From: SZUA-318 sp964412015
Lineage (GTDB): Bacteria; Gemmatimonadota; Gemmatimonadetes; Longimicrobiales; Gaopeijiaceae
DNA: 64,000 nt
Direction: 5' to 3'
Assembly: GCA_964412015.1 (NCBI GenBank)
Contig: CAYPMO010000003.1
Coordinates: 103,244 to 167,243, forward strand
Shown here piece by piece: positions 26,634-33,657 of this stretch (the stretch's first letter is position 1; each line of letters begins with the position of its first letter). The notes beneath the pieces are model-generated. The model was not told the origin of the DNA and searched no databases. It saw only the letters and a list, made by a program, of their open reading frames with translations. The position numbers and the translations under genes were made by a program.

Positions 26634-26662
26634 GTCACGTTCTGTTGCCGTTTCGGACTCTT
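26634..26662 (+). promoter_or_regulatory. Island motif upstream of HAF gene 2
   Basis: GTCACGTTCTG, 10 nt, GGACTCTT, 67 nt upstream of the ATG at 26729. Over about 33 nt it is nearly identical to 27812-27844 (both have TGCCGTTTC between the blocks). Confidence 0.6.
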
Positions 26663-26728
26663 GAGAATGAGGAGTCTTCCCTGCTCTCCGGAGGCGCGCC
26701 CGAATACCTGGAACCCAGGAGGTGCTAC

Positions 26729-27734
26729 ATGAGACAGCTCTCGCTTCTTCTTCTGGTCGGGCTCTTTGTCGCTGGGTGTGATCAGCCCATCGAACCCGAG
26801 GGGACAACCTTCCCGGCCGTGCTCCAGGCCAGTCGCGCCGCCGCAGGCTACGAGGTCGTCGACCTGGGGAGTGGTATCGCTTACGACATCAACGACCGTG
26901 GTCAGGTTGTGGGAGTGAGGAACCGGGACCACCCCGTCCTGTGGGAACGGGGCACGATGACGGACCTGGGGACGTTGGGCGGTAGGTATGGCTCAGCGAT
27001 GGGAATCAACGAACGTGGTCAGGTCGTGGGCTATAGCTATGACGAAGCGGGCGAGAGCAGAACCTTCCTGTGGGAGGACGGCGCCATGATCGACCTGGGA
27101 ACGCTTGGTGGTCAAGTGAGCCGAGCTTACGCGCTCAACGAGCGGGGGCAGGTCGTGGGGGAGAGCCACACGGAGTCGGGCGAGCGCCATGCTTTCGTGT
27201 GGGAGAATGGTGCCATGACCGACCTGGGTACGCTGGGTGGCGAGCTCAGCGTGGCCTGGGACATCAACGGCCGCGGTTAGGTGATCGGCTACAGCGGGAC
27301 CGATTCGGGCACGAACCACGCATTCCTGTGGTACGGCGGTGAGATGACAGATCTCGGCGCTTTGCCCCAGAGTTTCAGCTATGGCTCCGGCATCAACGAT
27401 CGTGGTCAGGTGGTTGGAATGAGCCACGTAGCTTTTCTGTGGGAGCGCGGTGAGATGACGAGTCTCCACCCCTCCGGACACGACTCCCAAACGTCGGCGG
27501 CTCAGAGTATCAACAACCGGGGTCAGGTGTCAATCCAGGTGTTCGGCAAGTCGGGCGGCCCTGCATCTGCAGGCTACGTGTGGAACGATGGGGACTTCAC
27601 GCGGCTCGCTACGCTGGGGGGGTGACCACATCTGGGTAGCCAGCATCAACAACCGCGGTCAGGTGGTGGGCCACAGCAGCACGCAGTCGGGCGAGTGGCA
27701 TGCAGCCATGTGGACGGTCCACACCGTTCGCTGA
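26729..27734 (+). pseudogene. HAF-repeat lipoprotein with amber codon and frameshift
   Basis: ATG at 26729 follows AGGAGG. The signal and lipobox are LLLLVGLFVAGCDQ, followed by HAF repeats (DINDRGQVVG, MTDLGTLGG). At 27278-27280 TAG replaces the Gln codon of an RGQV repeat; the same frame continues with VIGYSGTDSG to 27622. There a run of seven G shifts the frame. With one G fewer the sequence continues GDHIWVASINNRGQVVGHSS and ends EWHAAMW...TVR at 27734. So two separate lesions interrupt an otherwise complete ~334-residue protein, a paralogue of the intact HAF gene at 15.9-17.0 kb. The poly-G tract could also be phase-variable. Confidence 0.75.
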
Positions 27735-27811
27735 CGCAGGCCCAGCCGCGCGGCTGGCCATGCCTCGCCGTCTCCGTTTACCATGGCGGTCGGACGACGG
27801 CGCGTGGCGAT

Positions 27812-27840
27812 GTCACGTTCTGGTGCCGTTTCGGACTCTC
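27812..27840 (+). promoter_or_regulatory. Island motif upstream of small lipoprotein genes
   Basis: GTCACGTTCTG, 10 nt, GGACTCTC on the plus strand, about 113 nt before the truncated lipoprotein at 27953. It is part of a ~33-nt near-repeat of 26634-26666. Confidence 0.55.
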
Positions 27841-27952
27841 AAGAGTGGAGGGGAGATGCTTCAGGAGACGGTTCTCGCCTGTCCCTTGACCAGGTTGTCC
27901 CTCGCCGGGGTCGCCCGGCTCCGGTCACGAGTCAAGTCCCGAGTCCGACGCA

Positions 27953-28111
27953 ATGGCCATGAATGGGATGCTCCGTTGCAGACTGGCGCTCGTCTTCGTC
28001 GCGCTGGCGGTCTCAGCCCTCGCGGGGTGTGGCTCCTTCCAGGTAGTCCGGCTCTTTGACGGTCCCCCGAAGCGGGCCCGTGAGGTCGCGAAGAGATGTT
28101 CGTATGTCTAG
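27953..28111 (+). pseudogene. Truncated 'YxGxPRP' family lipoprotein
   Basis: 52 codons: a good lipoprotein signal (LALVFVALAVSALAGCG) and then the family opening VVRLFDGPPKRAREVAK, ending at TAG 28109-28111. Full-length relatives (28802, 17838) continue for 300 or more residues after this point with an LLPGEH-type domain. No such domain follows here: another lipoprotein gene starts at 28104, overlapping the last codons. It is best read as the 5' stump left by a deletion, although a secreted 27-residue lipopeptide could still be made. Confidence 0.6.
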
Positions 28112-28589
28112 GCATAGGCTAACGCCGCCAATCGTCTTTCTGGCCACCCTCCCGGTGACCGGCTGCGCTGCGGTCGTCGATTACTGGGCCTACGCGGGAC
28201 CGCACCTGTCAGAATCGGAAGAAGCCATCTATCGGACTTGGGAAGGCTCCTACCTGATGTCCCTTGATGGAGAACCGCCCGACTCCCTTTGTGTGGGAAA
28301 GGGCAAGGAGGAAAGAGGGTACCCTGGCTACAAGGAAGTTTACTGCCACATTCACATCCGTCCCGGACTGCACACAGTCGTGCACCGGTTTCGACCCGAT
28401 CCAAGCTACGACATTTGGAGGACGGATTCCCATAGTTTCACGGCACTCCCGGGGAAAGCCTATGCGTTGCTATGCGTGGATTCAGAGATGGTGTCGCCGG
28501 GGGTGTTCCGTTGCCGTAGGACTGTCGCGGAAGTCGAGATCTTAAGCGCGGGTGAGATCCGGCACGTCCGATCCGGGTCGGGAGGCTGA
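28104..28589 (+). CDS. Small lipoprotein of unknown function
   Basis: 161 residues from the ATG at 28104, overlapping the stump upstream. The signal ends VFLATLPVTGCAAV (Cys21 lipobox). The mature part has SYLMSLDGEPPDSLCVGKG, then HIHIRPGLHTVVHRFRPDPS and LPGKAYALLCVDSEM. The arrangement 'amount plus PG.H...' recalls the LLPGEHTI block of the other island lipoproteins, so it may be a diverged family member with a cysteine-rich core (four Cys after the lipobox). GC is lower here than in the core genome, in keeping with acquisition. No function can be assigned. Confidence 0.55.
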   Translation: MSRHRLTPPIVFLATLPVTGCAAVVDYWAYAGPHLSESEEAIYRTWEGSYLMSLDGEPPDSLCVGKGKEERGYPGYKEVYCHIHIRPGLHTVVHRFRPDPSYDIWRTDSHSFTALPGKAYALLCVDSEMVSPGVFRCRRTVAEVEILSAGEIRHVRSGSGG

Positions 28590-28801
28590 GAGGACCCCCT
28601 CGCCCGACAGCTCCGCGCGCGCCGCTGAGCCGGGCCGGGTCCGATTGCTGTGTTGGCAAGTAACGGGGCACTCGACGCACAAGCTCAACGCAATCCTTCT
28701 CCCGGCGTATCGCCCTCCGGGACGTTGACACATTCGGTCTCGCTGCACCGGACCTGAAGATCCCGGTGGATCTGATTCCTCCTTGCCCCAGAGGTTGTAC
28801 C

Positions 28802-29851
28802 ATGCCGCCGACGACAGCAGGAACCCTCCATGGTCTCGAGGCTACGTCCGCCCCCAGCGACGAAGCCAACTTTGTTGACACGACAACCGAGCCGAGGCGC
28901 GGTACGGCGCCGCGTTTCGGCAGACCCAGGTGTAATACCCATTCCTGCGTCGCTTCGGCTCTCATCCTCGCACTCAGCGCCTGCGGTACACCAATGCAAT
29001 TCTACGACGGTCCTCCAAGACCGGCCGAGCAGGTCGCGCAGGTAGACGGGAGGTTCGCCCAATGGTCGATTGCCGAGATCGATGGCGATACGACCTTGCT
29101 CGAAGGCGGGGCAAGACTCGAGTTCTTGCCGGGCGAGCACCGACTGACCGCGGTGGATCCAGGCGAAATCGAGCACCGCCTCGCTTTTGCCGTCGAAGCC
29201 GGTCGGAACTATGAGCTCGAGATCTGGGGTGGGCGGGACCTCGTGCTAATCGAGTCGCGGAAAGACGGCTACGCTATCGATCGCGGTGGGTCCTTCCGTA
29301 TCGTCGGGGACCACTTGCGCGATGGCGAGCGGCACTACCTAGAGAGCGCCTCTCAGAATATGGTCACACGGTTTGTGGCGCCCGTGCCTGGCCCAGAGGA
29401 CGTGATTGTGCGAGCTCCCGACGGAGCGACCAGCTCGGGTTTATGGCTCCTCGCGATCGATGGTCAGGACCACAGTCCCCACCGAGGCAAGCTGCCGACG
29501 GTCGCGTGTGGGTTCGCCGTCCGTTTGTCGCCGGGCCACCACTCATTCAGCCTGCTATATCGTGGCTATTATCCCGGAGACGCCGAAGGCTTGTACGCGG
29601 TGGACATTCCGGGCAGGGACCATACGGGATTGTACGCTCTCGTGTCGAGCATCAAGGTCGAAAACGCCGAGATGCGGGTCGCTGCTGATCTGGAGGCCGG
29701 CAAGACCTATGTTGTTGTTCCTGGTCATTTCGATTTGAGTTCGGACGGAGCGGTGAACTGGGTTCCGGTCATTGTCGAGGACACCCTCGGGAACGTATAC
29801 CGCGATGTCAACGATGCCATCGCCAACTATGCCTCGTCCGGCGGACGCTGA
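28802..29851 (+). CDS. Lipoprotein of the 'YDGPPRP' island family
   Basis: About 349 residues if ATG 28802 is used (GTG 28766 is the longer option). The signal core VASALILALSACGTPMQFYD puts the lipobox Cys at residue 61, so the N-terminal extension is unusually long and the true start may be elsewhere or damaged. Mature start QFYDGPPRPAEQVAQVDG and the block LEFLPGEHRLTAVDPG define the family shared with 17838, 18814 and 27953. The second half repeats the theme (VRLSPGHHSFSLLYRGYY). Likely a two-domain surface lipoprotein; function unknown. It is the only family member here without an evident break. Confidence 0.6.
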   Translation: MPPTTAGTLHGLEATSAPSDEANFVDTTTEPRRGTAPRFGRPRCNTHSCVASALILALSACGTPMQFYDGPPRPAEQVAQVDGRFAQWSIAEIDGDTTLLEGGARLEFLPGEHRLTAVDPGEIEHRLAFAVEAGRNYELEIWGGRDLVLIESRKDGYAIDRGGSFRIVGDHLRDGERHYLESASQNMVTRFVAPVPGPEDVIVRAPDGATSSGLWLLAIDGQDHSPHRGKLPTVACGFAVRLSPGHHSFSLLYRGYYPGDAEGLYAVDIPGRDHTGLYALVSSIKVENAEMRVAADLEAGKTYVVVPGHFDLSSDGAVNWVPVIVEDTLGNVYRDVNDAIANYASSGGR

Positions 29852-30172
29852 CAGCCACCACACGCCGTTGAGTCCGAGCTCTTCATGAGCCCAGTTCAAC
29901 GTGGCTGCGATCTGTGCGGACCAAGGGATTGATGCCTCGCCGCTGTTCCACGACGCCGTGTTCACCCTCTTCGGGCATGGGACCCCAACCTAGAACTCCC
30001 GCCTTCACGGCGAGAGTCCGTTAAGCATCTCCCGTCCCGTGAAGAGATCGATCGGGTTGGAAAACACCACGTGCCGCAGGACGTCCACTGTATGGGGCTC
30101 TGGGGGTGGAACGTCCGGTGGGCGGCCGCGACCGACGGCCATGAGACGCTCCTACGGACTCCTGGGCTCGGG
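29852..30172. other. Intergenic, possible short protein remnant
   Basis: About 320 nt between convergent genes. On the minus strand a stretch reads NTASWNSGEASIPWSAQIAA and TLNWAHEELGLNGVWW then stops (29860-29965). It looks like real protein but matches no family I recognise and lacks a start context. No hairpin or RNA gene is visible. Confidence 0.3.
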
Positions 30173-30829
30173 TCAAACCCCGCCCAGCCCGAAGACGAAG
30201 AGCGAGATCCCAAGCCCGCTCCTTGGATCCCCGGAGTCAGCGTACTTCAGGTACCGAACCTCGAAGCCAATTCCCGAGAACACTATCAACCGTAGGGCTC
30301 CTCCCACGTACGGACCGCCCCCGAGTTCGAGCTCGTCGTAACGACAGTCGGTACACGTACCGATGCCTCTAGTCGCCCGCCTGAAGTCACGACCTGCCAG
30401 AACACCCACGGCCACCGACGGGCCGGCATCCGGTCCCGACTTGAGGGTTGGTGTGAAGATCCCGACGCCGACGCTCAGGCCGTAGGAGCAGACTTCGGAC
30501 TCCATGGTTCCTGCGGTAGTGGCCTGTGTGAACGACTCGGAGTCCGACAGCCATTCCATGTTCATAGAGAGGTGGGCCTCGAACATCCGGGCCGACTGAA
30601 CGCCAAGACCCAAAAGGAATCCGTAGCCGCGCTCTCCGAGTCCGAGGTTCGCGGTCGCCACGGGGTCGAACCCCGTGGTCGAGAAACCGAGCGAGCCCGT
30701 CAGATGGACGGTGTTGAACGGCGACTCCTCCTCCGAATCGTGGGTCAGATCCTGCACTTGGCTAGCAGCTGATTGGAATGCCAGTGCTGAGAGGACGGTC
30801 AAGAGCACGAGAGCACGTAGCGGAATCAT
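30173..30829 (-). CDS. Outer-membrane beta-barrel-like protein
   Basis: 218 residues from the ATG at 30829 (AGGGGGTG upstream). The signal peptide is PLRALVLLTVLSALAFQSAASQ. After it come alternating hydrophobic strands (VHLTGSLGFSTTGFDPVATA, GYGFLLGLGVQSARMFEAHL, LSVGVGIFTPTLK) and it ends GLGISLFVFGLGGV, as in small eight-strand OmpW/OmpA-like barrels. Two cysteines occur in a GTCTDC pair in the middle, probably in a loop. No family name can be given. Confidence 0.55.
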   Translation of the reverse strand: MIPLRALVLLTVLSALAFQSAASQVQDLTHDSEEESPFNTVHLTGSLGFSTTGFDPVATANLGLGERGYGFLLGLGVQSARMFEAHLSMNMEWLSDSESFTQATTAGTMESEVCSYGLSVGVGIFTPTLKSGPDAGPSVAVGVLAGRDFRRATRGIGTCTDCRYDELELGGGPYVGGALRLIVFSGIGFEVRYLKYADSGDPRSGLGISLFVFGLGGV

Positions 30830-30956
30830 CGGCCACCCCCTGAGTGACTGCGCGATGCTCATCTCACGGACGGACCATCCATTCAGGCAGGAAGAAGCCT
30901 CTGGGCTTCAGCCTGCCGGAGCGTCGACGGGAGGATCTCTAGAACCCGAGCAGGCC

Positions 30957-31424
30957 TCAGTTCTTCGTCGCGCTCCACGTACCCGACGAGAGCAACGATC
31001 CGGTCCCCACGGCGTACATGCCTCCGCAGGTCAACGAGAAGGACCCGGAGAATCCGCCGTGGGTGCCCGTCACCGACGAGCCCGAGAAGGTACCGGTGAC
31101 GCTGGTCGTGATGTTGGAGCCCGGGAAGGCGGCCGTCCCGCTGAAGGAGTCACCGCTGATGGCGACCGGTGACTCGAGGAGCAGGGGTCCGGTGCAGGTA
31201 CCCATCCCCACCGAGAGCTTGATGCGGACGGACAGGCTGTCCACGCGGTTACCGGACCCCACCACCATGCGGACCGCGAGATCCCGGCCTGTAGTCCCTT
31301 CGTACACCCCGGCGTAGTCCGGGGCGTCGGGTTCGGTGGAGGAATCGCCGCATCCCGCCAGCAGGGCTGCTGACGCCATCACAGCCAAAATCCACGTGGC
31401 GGACCTCGTAACTCGCGCTGTCAT
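30957..31424 (-). CDS. Small lipoprotein, beta-rich
   Basis: 155 residues from the ATG at 31424 (AGGAGGT 7 nt upstream). The lipobox is ASAALLAGCGDSS with Cys25. The mature part, YAGVYEGTTGRDLAVRMVVG to GTGSLLSSGTWSATKN, is rich in Gly, Ser and Thr and looks like a small beta-barrel or jelly roll, similar to 'META/avidin-like' hypothetical lipoproteins with a central G-x-F/V-x-G-T rhythm. A minus-strand GTCACGTTTCC motif lies about 165 nt upstream, divergent from the caspase-like gene. Function unknown. Confidence 0.6.
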   Translation of the reverse strand: MTARVTRSATWILAVMASAALLAGCGDSSTEPDAPDYAGVYEGTTGRDLAVRMVVGSGNRVDSLSVRIKLSVGMGTCTGPLLLESPVAISGDSFSGTAAFPGSNITTSVTGTFSGSSVTGTHGGFSGSFSLTCGGMYAVGTGSLLSSGTWSATKN

Positions 31425-31588
31425 TTCACTACCTCCTGTGGAGGGCCCGAGGCCTGGAGCTTCCATCCGGCCGTAGGAGCGGGGCATGAGCTTCCGCACC
31501 GCACCTCCGCGCATCGCATGAACTCGTCCTCGACCAGGATCCGGAGGACCAGCGCTCTTTTGCCGCGATGCAGACTGTTCCTTCCTCT

Positions 31589-31617
31589 TGTGTCGGAGGA
31601 GAAGGGGAAACGTGACC
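31589..31617 (-). promoter_or_regulatory. Island motif upstream of the beta-rich lipoprotein
   Basis: The minus strand reads GTCACGTTTCC, 10 nt, CGACACAAGAGGAAGGAACAG. It is paired with the plus-strand copy at 31726 to make a divergent unit similar to the one at 19.5 kb. Confidence 0.5.
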
Positions 31618-31725
31618 GGAGGGCGGGGGGGGCGTGGCGTCCGCTACCGGCCTCGGGACCTCGACGACGCTGCAGGGGTGGATGGTGCGCAGGAGGGTCC
31701 GGCGCACGTCGGCCGCCGCAGCTAG

Positions 31726-31754
31726 GTCACGTTTCATCCCCTGCGGCGACCTCT
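31726..31754 (+). promoter_or_regulatory. Island motif upstream of the caspase-like gene
   Basis: GTCACGTTTCA, 10 nt, CGACCTCT on the plus strand, ending 57 nt before the GTG start of the caspase-like gene. A further related half (GATGTCGCGTTCTG) lies at about 31776. Confidence 0.5.
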
Positions 31755-31811
31755 ACAGAAGAGGAGGCCATGCCGATGTCGCGTTCTGATCCCGGAACAC
31801 GGAGGTGACGC

Positions 31812-33638
31812 GTGCCACCTACCGGTCACTCGGTGTGGTGGGCCGTCACCCTGCCGGCAGTCTCTCTGCCGCGGTCACACGGCCTCTTCGTGATGGCCTT
31901 TGTTCTCTCAACGGCCATCCCTTGCGACGGGCTACCCCTCGGTGCACAGGAATTCGATTCCCGTGAGGGTTGGATACAGATCCTCGAGCCGAGGGAGTGG
32001 GCCACGGAGGATGCCCGTGGTCTCCAGACCCGAACGAAGAGGTCGCTGAGGGTTGTCGGACTGGTCCAGCACCCCTCGGGGATCTCCGAGGTCCGCCTCA
32101 ACGGGGTCAGGGCCTCCCTCACGAGAGACCCCAACGGAGAGTATCGGTTCACCGGGTACGTCCGGGTCGAGGAAGGGCTGGAAGTCGTGGATGTCGTGGC
32201 CCTCGTCATAGGCGGCGGCCGAGTCCTGCGTAGCTACCCAGTGGGGACGCTCCCGGTGGACCAGGCCTTCGCCACCCCGGAAGATGCATGGAGTGAGGGT
32301 GAAGGAGGGTTTGCGGGAAGACGCTGGGCCGTAGTCATCGGCATTTCGGACTTCCAGGACCCGCAGATCCCCGATCTCCGCTACGCGGCCGCGGACGCCA
32401 AGGCCTTTCATGCCTTCCTCCTATCGGAGCGGGCGGGCCTCGGGGGCTTCCGTCCGGAGAACACCCTCCTCCTTCTGAATGAAGAGGCCACCTACCGTGC
32501 GATCCGGACGGCGATTCTCACGTTTCTGAGCAGGGCGACCGACCAGGACATCGTCGTCATCTACGTCGCCGGGCACGGTGCACCGGACCGGGAGAGAACC
32601 GACTTCCACTATCTGCTGCCCTTTGACGCGGAAGTGGACGACCTGCGGGCAACCGCCTTCGACATGCAGGAATTCTCGGGAGCGGTGAGGGAGGTCGAGG
32701 CCCGCCACGTCATTCTCTTCGCTGATGCGTGCCACAGCGCCCAGGTCGGGGGACAGCTCGCGGCTCGTGAGCTGTCGGTGAACCGCATCAATCAGAACTT
32801 CCTCGAAGGGTTGGAGAACACACTCGGAGGAGTGATCGCTTTCACCGCGAGTCAGGTCAACCAGGTCTCCAGGGAGGACGTCCGTTGGGGTGGCGGCCAC
32901 GGGGTGTTCACGTATTTCCTGTTGAACGGCCTGGCGGGGTCCGCGGACGTGGACTCCGACCAGATCGTGACGCTCGGCGAGTTGACGGAATTCGTCAGGG
33001 AAGGGGTCCGACGCGAGACCGGGAATGCCCAGATCCCATCCGTGAGCCAGACGGCCTTCGATTTCTACCTTCCACTCTCGGCGGTGCTGCCCCACCTGGC
33101 GGGGGTGAGCCCTTGGGAGGCGCTTCCGACCGAGGCAGGTGATACCGCGGCGATTCCCCAGCGTCCGGAAGAGGAGCCGGTGATCCCCGAAGGCGAGACC
33201 GAATCGGTGGGGGCACAGCAGGTCAGCGCGCGAGCGGCAGCGTTCAGGAGCCTGCTGATCCCGGGCCTGGGACAGATGACGACGAATCGTACCGGGCGGG
33301 GTCTGGCGTTTCTGGGAGGAGCGGTAACCGCAGCTTCCATCGGGTTTGTCTGGCAAACCAAAGAAATCCAGTGCGGAGCCAGATTCGATGGCGAATGTCC
33401 CTCCGACTACGTGGTGGGTGAGTCCACAAAGCGTCCCTACATGGCTACCGGGTTGATGATGGCGGCCGCGTTTGCCGTGGGGAGCGCCCTTGACGCGTAC
33501 CGGGGCGCAAACAGGACGGTCACCAGGCAACGGAACACCACAGCCCGGCACGCGGAGGCGCGGATATTGGTGGATCCACCTCGGTTACGGGGATCGATGC
33601 GCCGCTTGGAGCTCGATCTTGTGCGACTCCGTTTCTGA
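31812..33638 (+). CDS. Caspase-like (peptidase C14) exported protein
   Basis: 608 residues, start GTG 31812 with GGAGGT upstream. A hydrophobic stretch at 23-40 may be a signal. Residues 75-145 look like a beta-sandwich (VRLNGVRASLTRDPNGEYRF). The metacaspase-like domain spans ~168-420: RWAVVIGISDFQDPQIPDLR, catalytic His255 in YVAGHGA and Cys307 in FADACHSA. A Pro/Glu linker follows, then a C-terminal domain with two membrane segments (RSLLIPGLGQMTTNRTGRGL, the 'PGLGQ' pattern of DUF5683-like regions). Caspase-like enzymes of this layout cleave after Arg/Lys and act in signalling or cell death. It shares the GTCACGTT motif with the CHAT system. Confidence 0.82.
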   Translation: MPPTGHSVWWAVTLPAVSLPRSHGLFVMAFVLSTAIPCDGLPLGAQEFDSREGWIQILEPREWATEDARGLQTRTKRSLRVVGLVQHPSGISEVRLNGVRASLTRDPNGEYRFTGYVRVEEGLEVVDVVALVIGGGRVLRSYPVGTLPVDQAFATPEDAWSEGEGGFAGRRWAVVIGISDFQDPQIPDLRYAAADAKAFHAFLLSERAGLGGFRPENTLLLLNEEATYRAIRTAILTFLSRATDQDIVVIYVAGHGAPDRERTDFHYLLPFDAEVDDLRATAFDMQEFSGAVREVEARHVILFADACHSAQVGGQLAARELSVNRINQNFLEGLENTLGGVIAFTASQVNQVSREDVRWGGGHGVFTYFLLNGLAGSADVDSDQIVTLGELTEFVREGVRRETGNAQIPSVSQTAFDFYLPLSAVLPHLAGVSPWEALPTEAGDTAAIPQRPEEEPVIPEGETESVGAQQVSARAAAFRSLLIPGLGQMTTNRTGRGLAFLGGAVTAASIGFVWQTKEIQCGARFDGECPSDYVVGESTKRPYMATGLMMAAAFAVGSALDAYRGANRTVTRQRNTTARHAEARILVDPPRLRGSMRRLELDLVRLRF

Positions 33639-33657
33639 TCGGAAGGAGACGTACCCG

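Noticed and set aside
19384..27280. Genome-wide amber recoding (TAG as an amino acid)
   Set aside because: TAG ends the CHAT gene (24470) and the Ntn hydrolase gene (58115), where the proteins are complete, so TAG is a normal stop. The two in-frame ambers are better read as mutations.
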